Shown here one piece after another: positions 1-8,266 of a stretch of 64,000 nt of DNA. Source of the stretch: JAUXJB01 sp965226855 (GTDB taxonomy: Bacteria > Myxococcota_A > UBA9160 > SZUA-336). The notes below the pieces were generated by a model. That model worked only from the letters and a program-made list of their open reading frames with translations. It was not told where the DNA came from and ran no database searches. Where the stretch lies: assembly GCA_965226855.1 (NCBI GenBank), contig CBDDEE010000020.1, positions 1-64,000 on the forward strand, given 5' to 3'. The position numbers and the translations under genes are program-made. Each line of letters opens with the position of its first letter. The stretch's first letter is position 1.

Positions 1-952
1 GTGTCCCCGAGAGGGCGAGGTACGCCGTGCGCTGTCGCCCGATCCGGCGCGGGATGCTCACGGTGCCGCCCGCTCCCGGGACCAGGCCCATGCTCACCTC
101 GGGCAGCTGAAAGAAAGCGTCCTCGCTCGCCACTACGCGTCCCGCGAACGCGGGGAGCTCGATACCGGCGCCCACGCATGCTCCGTGAACCTCGACGCAG
201 ACACGCTCGGCACACGCCGCGAGCAGACGGCCCGGGTTGCGCGTGCTCCGGATCGCGTGCGCGGTCGCGGGATCTGGGAGCGTGCCGAACTCGTCCAGAT
301 CTCCTCCGCTGCAGAACGACGGGCCCGCACCGCTGAGCACGACCTGCCGCACCTCGGAATCGGTCAGTACCAGCTGCAGCGCCTCTGACAGGGCATCGCG
401 CATCTCCGCGGAGAAGGCATTCCGCTTGCCCGGGCGGTTCAAGATCAGACGCAGACTGCCATCAAAACGCTCCACGCGGACGGCGGGACCGGGATCTCCC
501 TTGCGGCGCCGTCGGGGCTTGCGCTGCGCCAGCCAGGCAGCGAACTCGGGACCGCTCTGCAGCGTGGAGTAGACCAGGGACTCCGTCACCAGCGCCTCGT
601 GCACGTCGAGGGTCTCGCCGTGGCGCAGCTGCTGGACCAGCGCGAGCGCAGCCAGCGGCGTTTGCCCGATGGGGTCCATGAGCAGGTCGAGGTCGTCCCG
701 CGACGAGACCGTGACGTCGAAGCGGTCGATGAGCTCGGCTCCCGCCCGCGACAGCGCGTCGCCGCACACGGCGATGGATACGCAGGGCGCCTGCGCGAGC
801 GCCGTGCGCGTCGCGGCCAGGGTCTCTGCGTTCAGGGCCGCACTCGAAGACAGGTCCACCACGAGTGCCGGAGCGGCTCCCATGACGGGGGAGAAGGCTT
901 CCAGGCCGTACGGGGACCGCAGTCGCTCCATGGCCTGTGCCAGCGTCAGCAC
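1..952 (-). CDS. Enoyl-CoA hydratase/isomerase (crotonase) family protein with degenerate N-terminal crotonase-like segment, partial
   Basis: The reading frame is open to the left window edge, so the C-terminus is missing. From about residue 115 it is a typical crotonase: RLILNRPGKRNAFS, then VVLSGAGPSFCSGGDLDEFG (the CoA-binding/oxyanion region) and HGACVGAGIELPAFAG. The first ~110 residues are unusual: they resemble the tail of a second crotonase (a PxxTPLAALAL helix and a GPEFAAWLAQRK end), so the protein looks like a decayed-plus-intact tandem. The GTG at 952 was chosen because it follows the ligase stop and has AGGAGA 12 bases upstream; ATG at 931 is the alternative. It is probably co-transcribed with the upstream acyl-CoA ligase and would hydrate or isomerise an acyl-CoA. 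The substrate cannot be told from sequence. Confidence 0.85.
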   Translation of the reverse strand, partial: MLTLAQAMERLRSPYGLEAFSPVMGAAPALVVDLSSSAALNAETLAATRTALAQAPCVSIAVCGDALSRAGAELIDRFDVTVSSRDDLDLLMDPIGQTPLAALALVQQLRHGETLDVHEALVTESLVYSTLQSGPEFAAWLAQRKPRRRRKGDPGPAVRVERFDGSLRLILNRPGKRNAFSAEMRDALSEALQLVLTDSEVRQVVLSGAGPSFCSGGDLDEFGTLPDPATAHAIRSTRNPGRLLAACAERVCVEVHGACVGAGIELPAFAGRVVASEDAFFQLPEVSMGLVPGAGGTVSIPRRIGRQRTAYLALSGT

Positions 953-960
953 GCCCCGAC

Positions 961-2460
961 TCAGTCTCCTGCCAGGTCGGCCCGCACCACGCGGCGCAGC
1001 AGCTTGCCCGTCTCGTTGTACGGGAGCTCGTCGCAGAACTCGATGCGTGACGGCACGCGCGAGGAGCGCAGCCGTCCCTTGACCCAATCCTGCAGCTCGG
1101 ACACGCCTACCGAGCTTCCCTGCCGCGTTACCACCACCGCCGCGACCGCCTCGCCCCATTGCACGTCAGGGATTCCCACGACGGCGCAGTCCGCGACCGC
1201 CTGGTGCTGGAGAAGTACGTCCTCGATCTCGCCCGGCGACAGGTTCTCGCCGCCGCGAACGATCACGTCGTCAATTCGGCCCTCCACGAACAAGTAGCCC
1301 TCCGCGTCCATCGAGCCGCTGTCTCGGGTCGGGAACCAGCCTTCGCTCTCGAGTCGGGTACCGCGGCCAAGGTACTCGCCCGAAACCTGCTCTCCGCGCA
1401 CGTGGATCTCTCCGACCTGGCCAGGGCCCAGCTCCTTCCCCTCCTCGTCGCGGATCTCGACCTCGAGGCTCGGCAGCGCGCGACCGACAGAGACAAGCCT
1501 GCGCTGCACGGCGGGGTCCGCGCTGGCGGCCGCCTCGCGATGATCGTCGGGTCCGAGCACCGCGATGGTCGAGCTCGTCTCGGTGAGACCGTAGGCGTTG
1601 GTGAAATCAGCGTCCGGGAAGAGCTTCATCGCGCGCTCGATCACGGGCAGAGGCATCTTGCCGCCCCCGTAGGCGAGCGCCCGCAGGTGCGGCAGGTCGG
1701 CGCTTCCCGAGTCCTCGAGGACGTCGACGATTCGTGCCAGCATGGTGGGAACAACGAAGGCGTGGGTGACACCCTCGGAGCGCGCGAGCGCCAGCCAGTT
1801 TTCGGCTGTGAAGCCGGGGAGCTGCACGACGCGACGGCCGGAGTATACGGAGCTCAAGATGGACGCCATGCCGGCCACGTGGTACGGCGGGACACTGACG
1901 AGTGTTGCTTCCTCCTCGCCCGCTCCCCCGAAGTCGACCGAGCCGAGGATGTAGGAGACCAGGTGCTTGTGGCGCAGCACCGCAGCCTTCGGAGCCCCGG
2001 TGGTGCCGCTGGTGTACAGCAGCACGGCGATCTTGTCAGGATCCATCGACCACTCGGGCGCTGGGTTCCCACCGGGAACGACCCGAGCAAGAAAGGCGTC
2101 TCGCTCGACGGGGCTAGTCCCGGGGAGGCGCTGCAGCTGCGGAACGCGCTCGGCGTCCGCAATCAGATAGGAGGGAGCGATCTCGCCGACGAGCGAGTCG
2201 AGCTCGCCGGCCGTCAAGCGGTAGTTGAGCGGCACGAAGGGCACCCCAGCCCAGGCGCTGGCGAAGAGCGCGATGGGGACGGCCGGGCTGCTCACGTCCA
2301 GGAGTGCCATGCGCTCCGCCCCGGAGGCCCGCAAGTCCGACGCGGCAGCTCCGGCCGCGTCGAAAAGCTGCCGGTAGGTCAGCTTGGTCGAGCCGCTCTG
2401 GAAGGCGACGCGGTCGCCGAAGCCCTCGGCGGCCATCTCTAGCAGCATCATCAGGTTCAT
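961..2460 (-). CDS. AMP-dependent acyl-CoA synthetase/ligase
   Basis: A class I adenylate-forming enzyme of 499 residues, the usual length for a medium/long-chain acyl-CoA or aryl-CoA ligase. It activates a carboxylic acid to an acyl-adenylate and then to the CoA thioester. Visible motifs are the phosphate loop YTSGTTGAPK (149-158), the adenine motif YGLTE (290-294), the hinge region RIDDVIVRGGENLSP (395-409) and the catalytic Lys in NETGK (Lys486). No signal peptide or membrane segment is seen. It sits between a 103-residue protein (3-base gap) and a crotonase (8-base gap), all on the minus strand, so it likely supplies CoA esters to that crotonase. The acid substrate is unknown. Confidence 0.93.
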   Translation of the reverse strand: MNLMMLLEMAAEGFGDRVAFQSGSTKLTYRQLFDAAGAAASDLRASGAERMALLDVSSPAVPIALFASAWAGVPFVPLNYRLTAGELDSLVGEIAPSYLIADAERVPQLQRLPGTSPVERDAFLARVVPGGNPAPEWSMDPDKIAVLLYTSGTTGAPKAAVLRHKHLVSYILGSVDFGGAGEEEATLVSVPPYHVAGMASILSSVYSGRRVVQLPGFTAENWLALARSEGVTHAFVVPTMLARIVDVLEDSGSADLPHLRALAYGGGKMPLPVIERAMKLFPDADFTNAYGLTETSSTIAVLGPDDHREAAASADPAVQRRLVSVGRALPSLEVEIRDEEGKELGPGQVGEIHVRGEQVSGEYLGRGTRLESEGWFPTRDSGSMDAEGYLFVEGRIDDVIVRGGENLSPGEIEDVLLQHQAVADCAVVGIPDVQWGEAVAAVVVTRQGSSVGVSELQDWVKGRLRSSRVPSRIEFCDELPYNETGKLLRRVVRADLAGD

Positions 2461-2463
2461 CGG

Positions 2464-2775
2464 TCAGTCCGAAGACGGGAGCTTCTTTGCTTCCTTGAGC
2501 TTGAGCAAGACCCCATTCGCGGCGAGCGAGCCGTCTCCGGCCTTCGTGCAGAGAAGCTCGAGGCCTCCCCCGTCGTTGACATAGCGCTTGCCGAGCTTTG
2601 ACCCCTCAGCCGCATCGGGCGAGACCGAGAGCCCCGCGGGCGGCGTCTGTGCGACATCGATCATCGGGACTCCGCCGCAGCTCACCTCGACCACGTCGTC
2701 CGGAACTGAGATGACCATCGCCTCCGTGGTGCACGTAGCGCTGCGCAATCTGGATCCCGTCTTCAGGTCGGCCAT
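2464..2775 (-). CDS. Small Cys-containing protein of unknown function preceding acyl-CoA ligase
   Basis: A 103-residue soluble protein I cannot assign. ATG at 2775 was preferred because AGGAGG lies 11 bases upstream; longer upstream frames lack such a site and read into GC-rich noise. Notable features are CTTEAMV near residue 14, a SCGGVPM motif around residue 32, GKRYVNDG, and LLCTKAGDGSL near residue 80. The spaced Cys and Gly residues could bind a metal or a thioester, but this is not shown. It is three bases upstream of the acyl-CoA ligase and is the first gene of that operon, so a link to acyl-CoA chemistry is inferred from position only. Confidence 0.75.
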   Translation of the reverse strand: MADLKTGSRLRSATCTTEAMVISVPDDVVEVSCGGVPMIDVAQTPPAGLSVSPDAAEGSKLGKRYVNDGGGLELLCTKAGDGSLAANGVLLKLKEAKKLPSSD

Positions 2776-2915
2776 GACGAAGCTGCCTCCTAGAGAGATG
2801 ATATCAGTGACCGCATGATACCAGCTCGCTCCACGCTCGCCGATAGGAGCCGCGCGCTTCCGGGCCGCGGGCGGAGCGCAGCGGCAGGAGGACCGGGCAT
2901 GAGGAGCTTGCCGCC

Positions 2916-4307
2916 GTGCTGATCCGCGCCGCGGAGGTCGGCGGGTGCGCTCCACTCGACGTGCGGCTCGCTGCTGGGAGGATCACGGAGATCGGCGCAG
3001 GACTCTCGCGAGCTCCCCGCGAAGCTGTACTAGAGGCCGACGGTGGCGCGCTCTTGCCCGGCCTTCATGACCATCACCTGCACCTCTTCGCCCTCGCTGC
3101 GGCCGAGGCCTCGGTGCGCTGCGGTCCACCCGAGGTGCGCGGTGTGGAGGAGCTGGCCGAGGCGCTGCGGGCGTGGAGCGGAGCTGGAGAATGGGTCCGC
3201 GGCGTCGGCTACCACGAGTCGGTCGCGGGTACGCTAACCCGCTCCGAGCTCGACGCGCTCCTCCCCGAGCGGCCGGTGCGCATCCAACACCGCAGCGGTG
3301 CACTCTGGATGCTGAACTCGGCCGCGGTGAGCCGCCTGGGGCTCGACGGCGGGGTCGCGGCTGATGGGGTCGAGCGGGCTACCGACGGCCGGGCCACCGG
3401 ACGGTTGTTCGGTCTGGACGCCTGGCTTCGCGAGCACCTCGAGCGCTCCCGCCCCCCGCAGCTGGCGGAGGTGGGGAGGAGGCTAGCCCGGCTCGGGCTG
3501 ACCGGTCTCACGGACACCACGCCCAGCAACGGACCCGACGAGCTCGCCGCCTTCGAGGCGGCCATCGAGCAAGGGGCTCTGCCCCAGCAGCTCGTCGTAA
3601 TGGGCAGCTCCGAGCTCTGCGAGTCGGACCGGGTCACCCTGGGTCCGGTCAAGCTGCTGCTGCGCGACGATGACCTCCCAGAGCTCGAGCAGCTCGAAGA
3701 GAGCATCCGCTCCGCGCACGCAGCTGCCAGAAGGATCGCGGTCCACTGCGTGACGCGGGTCCAGCTCGTGCTCACGCTCTCGGCGCTCGGCGCCGCGGGC
3801 TGCCTGCTCGGAGACCGCATCGAGCACGCGTCCGTCACTCCCCCGGACGCGATGCGGCTGCTGGCGGCCCTGCCTGTTGCGGTGGTGACCCAGCCAAACT
3901 TCGTGCGCGAACGAGGCGACGCGTATGCGGTCGAAGTGGACGAGCCGGACCGGCCCTGGCTGTACCGCGGGCGGGGCTTCCTGGCAGCGGGGGTCGCCCT
4001 AGGCGGCGGCACCGACGCCCCGTTCGGAGACCCGGACCCGTGGGCCGCGATGCGCGCCGCCGTCGAGCGGCGTACCGAGTCCGGGTTGTGTCTTGGTCCC
4101 GAGGAGCGGCTCAGCCCCGAGCAGGCGCTGGCGCTCTTCACCTCGTCGCTGGACGCACCAGGCGGGGTATCGCGCGCCGTGGAGGCGGGGAGCCCCGCGG
4201 ACCTCTGCCTGCTCGATCGACCGTGGTCCGCCGCGAGGCGTGAGCTCTCAGGCGACCACGTCGCGGCGACGATCCGCGACGGCGCCGTGATCTGGCGAGC
4301 ATCCTAG
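2916..4307 (+). CDS. Amidohydrolase family protein (YtcJ/amidohydrolase-3-like)
   Basis: A 463-residue metal-dependent hydrolase. The N-terminal small beta domain leads into LLPGLHDHHLHLFAL, giving the HxH metal ligands at His54/His56. Further expected ligands occur in AVHCV (about residue 274), IEHAS (about 304) and GGGTDAPFGD (about 373). No signal peptide is present, so it should be cytoplasmic. GTG at 2916 is supported by GAGGAG nine bases upstream. Family members hydrolyse cyclic amides, N-acyl or N-formyl compounds, and the true substrate here is unknown. It is divergent from the ligase operon with about 140 bases between, and it converges on a CaiB/BaiF gene with a hairpin in between. 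Confidence 0.85.
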   Translation: MLIRAAEVGGCAPLDVRLAAGRITEIGAGLSRAPREAVLEADGGALLPGLHDHHLHLFALAAAEASVRCGPPEVRGVEELAEALRAWSGAGEWVRGVGYHESVAGTLTRSELDALLPERPVRIQHRSGALWMLNSAAVSRLGLDGGVAADGVERATDGRATGRLFGLDAWLREHLERSRPPQLAEVGRRLARLGLTGLTDTTPSNGPDELAAFEAAIEQGALPQQLVVMGSSELCESDRVTLGPVKLLLRDDDLPELEQLEESIRSAHAAARRIAVHCVTRVQLVLTLSALGAAGCLLGDRIEHASVTPPDAMRLLAALPVAVVTQPNFVRERGDAYAVEVDEPDRPWLYRGRGFLAAGVALGGGTDAPFGDPDPWAAMRAAVERRTESGLCLGPEERLSPEQALALFTSSLDAPGGVSRAVEAGSPADLCLLDRPWSAARRELSGDHVAATIRDGAVIWRAS

Positions 4308-4316
4308 TTTCGGAAG

Positions 4317-4335
4317 CAGCAGGCGAAGCCTGCTG
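4317..4335. terminator. Candidate bidirectional terminator hairpin between convergent genes
   Basis: An 8-bp perfect stem CAGCAGGC/GCCTGCTG with a GAA loop lies in the 63-base gap between the amidohydrolase and the CaiB/BaiF gene, which converge here. No U tract follows on either strand, so intrinsic termination is uncertain. A second short inverted repeat (CTAGG-AGT-CCTAG, 4362-4374) overlaps the CaiB stop codon. Confidence 0.45.
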
Positions 4336-4370
4336 GACCGCGGCGACTAGCATGATCCGGACTAGGAGTC

Positions 4371-5582
4371 CTAGATGACCTTGCGGTCCCGCAGGTCGCT
4401 GATGCGCTCCCACTCGTACCCGAGCAGGTCCAGCAGGACCTCCTCCGTGTGCTGCCCGAACTCGGGGGCGGGCAGCCGGACCTTACCGGGCGTCTCGCTC
4501 AGGCGAACGGGCATCCCCATGACCTGGGTCTTGCCGAACGCCGGGTGCTCGAAGTCGACGATGTAATCGTTCGCCAGTACCTGCGGATCATCCGGTAGGT
4601 CGTCCACGCTGTTCACCAGCGTGAAGATCAGGTCCCCGGCCTCGCGCAGGAGCTTCATCCACTCTTCACGAGGCTTGGTAGCGAACACCTCGTCGAAGAT
4701 CGCGACTGCGGCCTCGGCGTTCGCGCCACGCGCGCGCTGATCGGCGAAGCGCTCGTCCGTCTCGAGCTCGGGCCGACCGATCCCCCGACACACGTCTCCC
4801 CAGTAGCGGTCCGCCTGGAGCATGGCTAGCGCGAGCCACTTGCCATCCGCGCAGCAGTAGTGGTTCCAGAGCGGATTCGCCGCGCTTTTTCGCGCCGTGC
4901 GCCGGAAGGCAGAGCCCAGCATGAGTCGCGCGGAGAGACTCAGTCCCTGCAGCATCGCCATGCTTCCCAGGTGAGACGCATCGACCTGCTGGCCGATACC
5001 CAGGCGCTCGCGCGCGACGAGCGCAGCCATCACCCCGTAGGCCAGCATGATGGCGCCCATCTGGTCGGCGACTCCACCGGCGATGCCGAGCGGCGGCATG
5101 TCCGGCTCACCCACGGCCTGCATCATCCCCGAGCGGGCCAGCCCCAGCATGTCGAAGGAGGGTTCGGCGCTGTCCGGACCCTCGGGACCGTAGCCGGTCG
5201 CGCTCGCATAGATCAGCTTGGTGTTGTGCTCGCGCAGCGTTGCGTAATCGAGACCCAGCCGCTTTGCCACGCCCTTGCGGAAGTTCTGAACGAACACATC
5301 CGACTTGGCAACGAGCTGGTAGACGATCTCGCGTGCCTCCTGCTGTTTCAGGTCGAGCGTGATGCTCTTCTTGTTGCGGTTGTTCGCCTCGAAGTAGAAG
5401 TTCGGGCGATCGGAGAGGTCCCTCCCGCCCATCTTGAAGATGCTGCGGCCCGGATCACCGGCCTCGCGCTCTTCGATCTTGATGACCTCGGCGCCGAAGT
5501 CTCCCAGCATCACCGTAGAGACCGGTCCCTGCTGCCAAATCGTCCAGTCGAGCACTCGAATCCCGTCGAGCGGCATGGCCAT
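4371..5582 (-). CDS. CaiB/BaiF family CoA-transferase
   Basis: A 403-residue class III CoA-transferase. Family features are the N-terminal GIRVLDWT, the nucleotide-fold motif GAEVIKIE, the sentence FVQNFRKGV and the probable catalytic Asp173 in GIAGGVADQMGA, equivalent to the Asp that forms an aspartyl-CoA anhydride in formyl-CoA transferase. ATG at 5582 follows a good AGGAGAGGA site. It is downstream of a 2-hydroxyacyl-CoA lyase type ThDP enzyme on the same strand with a 66-base gap. That pairing resembles the frc/oxc arrangement for oxalate, but donor and acceptor are unknown and racemase or 2-hydroxyacid CoA-transfer activity is equally possible. Confidence 0.9.
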   Translation of the reverse strand: MAMPLDGIRVLDWTIWQQGPVSTVMLGDFGAEVIKIEEREAGDPGRSIFKMGGRDLSDRPNFYFEANNRNKKSITLDLKQQEAREIVYQLVAKSDVFVQNFRKGVAKRLGLDYATLREHNTKLIYASATGYGPEGPDSAEPSFDMLGLARSGMMQAVGEPDMPPLGIAGGVADQMGAIMLAYGVMAALVARERLGIGQQVDASHLGSMAMLQGLSLSARLMLGSAFRRTARKSAANPLWNHYCCADGKWLALAMLQADRYWGDVCRGIGRPELETDERFADQRARGANAEAAVAIFDEVFATKPREEWMKLLREAGDLIFTLVNSVDDLPDDPQVLANDYIVDFEHPAFGKTQVMGMPVRLSETPGKVRLPAPEFGQHTEEVLLDLLGYEWERISDLRDRKVI

Positions 5583-5648
5583 GTGCGATTCCTCTCCTCT
5601 GCCCCTGTGGCAATGTAAGTGGTCGGGGGTGGGTAGAACAAGCCCGCT

Positions 5649-7295
5649 TTACTGCAGGTAGTTGCCTCCGCTGAGACGCCTCGCCTTGGGGTCGACCTGG
5701 ACGTGGACGAGGGCCACTCCTGGCGCGGCGAGCGCCCGCTCCAGGGCGGGCCGCAGCTCCTCGGGCTGCTCGACGCGCTCCGCGTGACCGTCCACCATCT
5801 CCGCCAGCTTCTCGTAGCGCGCGGGCAGCAGGCTCGCGATGCGCGGCGAGCCCGGGGGAAACATCCCGTCCTGGATCATGTGCCCCGCGATGCCCTCGTT
5901 GTTCGAGACCACGAATAGGACGGAAGCTCCGATGCGCGCGACCGTCTCCACCTCCATAGCGGCGGCTCCGAACGCGTAGTCGCCCAGAACGGCAACCGAC
6001 GGACGCTCCGGGGCGGCGAGCTTCGCGCCGATCGCGTACGGCACACCAGTCCCCATGCAGCCCGTCGTACCAGCGTTGAGACGAGAGCGCGCGCTGTAGC
6101 TCGGGAGGATCGCCCGGCAGACGCCCATGATGGTCTCGCCGTCGACGGAGATCGTGGCGTCCCGGCCCACGGCATCGCGCACCTCGCGAACCAGCCGGTA
6201 CGGATTGATGGGGACAGAGTCGAGCGCCATGGCCGACGCCAGAGCCTGCTCGTTCTGTCGCCGCTGCTCCCCGAGCTCCTTTAGCCACGGGGTCGCGGCG
6301 CAGCGGAGCACGCGTCCCTGCAGGGCCTCCCCCAGCTGCTGCGCGGCGACAGCCGCGTCGGCGACCACGCCGAGCTCCACCTCCGCGGAGCTGTACATCT
6401 CTTCCGCATCGACGTCGATCTGCGCGATGCGAACTCCCTCGGCGTAGCGCGGCGCTCGGCCAAAGCCGAAGATCCAGTTGAAGCGCCCCCCGATCATCAC
6501 GATCGCATCGGCGCCCTTCAGAGCGACGGAGCGAGCGGCGTTCATGAAGTACGGGTTGTCGTCGGGGATCACGCCCCGAGCCATGGGCGACGCGATGTAC
6601 GGAATCCCCAGGTTCACCAGGCGCTCGAGGGGAGCGCCCGCGTCTGCCCACGCGCTGCCCTTGCCCAGCAGCACCAGGGGCCGCTCCGCGCCGGCCAGCA
6701 GGTCCGCGATGCGCTCGATGGCGTTCGGGTCAGGATAGGGCGCAGTCACGTCGGGCTGCGCCCGTCGGAGCCTGACCTCCGCGTCGGAGATGCGCCGCGA
6801 GGTCACCTGTCCGGGATAGTCGAGGTAGACCGCGCCCGGGCGACCACTCACGGAACGACCCAGGGCAAGGTACAAGAGCTCGGGGATGCGTTCGGTGCGG
6901 TCCACCTGAGCGGTCCACTTGCAGTTCGGCGCGGCGGCCCGCAGCTGATCCGTTTCCTGGAAGCCGCCGAGCCCAACCGTTGCCGAGTGGCTCGATCCGC
7001 CGAGGACCACGAGCGGCATGGCGCTGGCCGTCGCCACGTACATCGAGGTCAGCGTGTTCGTCATCCCGGGACCCGAGGCGGCGATGACGACGCCCGGCTT
7101 GCGCTTGACGTAGCCCCAGGCAGACGCCATGAACGCGGCCGACTCCTCGTGGCGGCAGCCCACTACTTTGATGCCCTCCTCGACGGCACCCGCGAAGACC
7201 TCGATCATCGGCCCTCCCACCACGCCGAAGATGGTGTCGATCCCGGCTGCCACGAGCTGCTTTGCCGTGATCTGACCGCCGTTGAGTTCCGCCAT
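5649..7295 (-). CDS. Thiamine-diphosphate enzyme, 2-hydroxyacyl-CoA lyase/oxalyl-CoA decarboxylase type
   Basis: A 548-residue ThDP enzyme with the standard three domains. The activating Glu is Glu50 in GCRHEES, the central domain follows, and the C-terminal ThDP/Mg motif is GDYAFG (438-443) ending about 27 residues later in NNEG. The third residue is Tyr rather than the textbook Gly, but this position varies in the lyase/oxalyl-CoA branch. The AAMEVETVAR stretch also matches that branch rather than acetolactate synthase. ATG at 7295 is used because AGGAGG sits six bases before it; a GTG at 7301 would lie inside that site. With the adjacent CaiB/BaiF gene it probably cleaves or decarboxylates a 2-hydroxy- or 2-oxoacyl-CoA. 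Confidence 0.88.
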   Translation of the reverse strand: MAELNGGQITAKQLVAAGIDTIFGVVGGPMIEVFAGAVEEGIKVVGCRHEESAAFMASAWGYVKRKPGVVIAASGPGMTNTLTSMYVATASAMPLVVLGGSSHSATVGLGGFQETDQLRAAAPNCKWTAQVDRTERIPELLYLALGRSVSGRPGAVYLDYPGQVTSRRISDAEVRLRRAQPDVTAPYPDPNAIERIADLLAGAERPLVLLGKGSAWADAGAPLERLVNLGIPYIASPMARGVIPDDNPYFMNAARSVALKGADAIVMIGGRFNWIFGFGRAPRYAEGVRIAQIDVDAEEMYSSAEVELGVVADAAVAAQQLGEALQGRVLRCAATPWLKELGEQRRQNEQALASAMALDSVPINPYRLVREVRDAVGRDATISVDGETIMGVCRAILPSYSARSRLNAGTTGCMGTGVPYAIGAKLAAPERPSVAVLGDYAFGAAAMEVETVARIGASVLFVVSNNEGIAGHMIQDGMFPPGSPRIASLLPARYEKLAEMVDGHAERVEQPEELRPALERALAAPGVALVHVQVDPKARRLSGGNYLQ

Positions 7296-7314
7296 GGACA
7301 CCTCCTCTGCGCTG

Positions 7315-7806
7315 CTACGCGCCAGTTAGGGGAGCAGGACCACCGCCGGCCCGCGCAAGAGCCTCGCGCGACGCGCACCAGCTCTGGAGCGACCGGATCT
7401 CGATAGAGAGCAGCGTCGGTTCTCCCCGAAACACCGGCGTCTCCCGGTACTGAGCATACTTGTCTCGCAGTGCCCGTGCAGCCGCTTCGATTGTGGCCTC
7501 CGTGTCGGCGTTCGCGCGCGTGATCACGCTCGCGTGACCGGCGATGCGGAGCCACCACAGCCGACTCCAATCCGTCTCGTAGGAATCGAGCAGAAGGCTG
7601 ACGCGCGGGTCGCGGCGCACGTTCACCAGACGAGCCAGGGCCGAACTGGCCTTAGGCTTGCCGTCGACCGCGGACCAGAGCCGTCCCCGGCACCGGGCGA
7701 AAACGATGGGCACCAGCTCGGGCCCACCATCGGCGCCGAGCGTCGCGAGGCGGGCCACGGGCCAACAATCCAGCAGGCGTTCCACCGCAGCGGGGGTGAG
7801 CTGCAC
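7315..7806 (-). CDS. PPOX-class F420-dependent oxidoreductase (TIGR03668-like)
   Basis: A 163-residue split-barrel flavin/F420-binding protein. The N-terminus (VARLATLGADGGPELVPI) and the later segments AVDGKPK, RDPRVSLLLDSYETDW and LWWLRIAG are characteristic of the TIGR03668 group of putative F420 enzymes. It should be a small soluble homodimer that binds F420 at the barrel interface. Start is GTG at 7806. It is 19 bases upstream of the ThDP enzyme on the same strand and may be part of that operon. No F420 biosynthesis genes are in the window, so cofactor use is predicted from family only. Confidence 0.85.
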   Translation of the reverse strand: MQLTPAAVERLLDCWPVARLATLGADGGPELVPIVFARCRGRLWSAVDGKPKASSALARLVNVRRDPRVSLLLDSYETDWSRLWWLRIAGHASVITRANADTEATIEAAARALRDKYAQYRETPVFRGEPTLLSIEIRSLQSWCASREALARAGGGPAPLTGA

Positions 7807-7839
7807 CGGACTACCGGAGCGGGGCTGTGCAGCTCGGCA

Positions 7840-8235
7840 CTAGTGGACCCCGTGTGGCTGGCTGAGCTCGAAGGAGGGGATCTCGGCCCGGAAGACGTCG
7901 CCGTCGCGAGTCAGCATCTGGTAGGTGCCACGCATGGCTCCGAACGGCGTGCCGAGCGGGCAACCCGACGTGTACTCGAAGGAGCCTCCGGGCTCGAGGA
8001 TCGGCTGCTTTCCGACGACCCCCGTTCCTTCCACCTGCTCGGTGCGTCCTGCGGCGTCCGTGATGATCCAGTGGCGGCTCTGGAGCTGCACGGTCTCGTC
8101 GCTCTCATTGGTGATCCTGATCGTATAGAGGAAAAAATACTGACCCCGGAGCGGATTGGACCGCTCGGAGTAGTAGCGCGACTCGACGTGCACGCGCACA
8201 CCGTTGGTGAGGGCTTCTGCTTCTCCTCCCGGCAA
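7840..8235 (-). CDS. apaG: ApaG domain protein
   Basis: A 131-residue single-domain ApaG protein with an immunoglobulin/fibronectin-like fold. Diagnostic stretches are VESRYYSERSNP, YTIRITNESDE, QLQSRHWIITDA, GVVGKQPIL and the end GTYQMLTRDG. ApaG is linked genetically to magnesium/cobalt resistance and Ap4A metabolism in enterobacteria; its biochemical role is unsettled. The start is TTG at 8235, supported by GGAGGAG about eight bases upstream and by agreement with usual family length. It precedes the PPOX gene with a 33-base gap. Confidence 0.93.
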   Translation of the reverse strand: MPGGEAEALTNGVRVHVESRYYSERSNPLRGQYFFLYTIRITNESDETVQLQSRHWIITDAAGRTEQVEGTGVVGKQPILEPGGSFEYTSGCPLGTPFGAMRGTYQMLTRDGDVFRAEIPSFELSQPHGVH

Positions 8236-8266
8236 GCCAGGGCTCCTCCGATTCGGTCATCCGATC

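Noticed and set aside
1159..2442. 427-residue plus-strand frame opposite the acyl-CoA ligase
   Set aside because: It mirrors the ligase codons, is rich in Arg, Gly and Ala, and lacks any motif. Long antisense frames are expected in GC-rich DNA.
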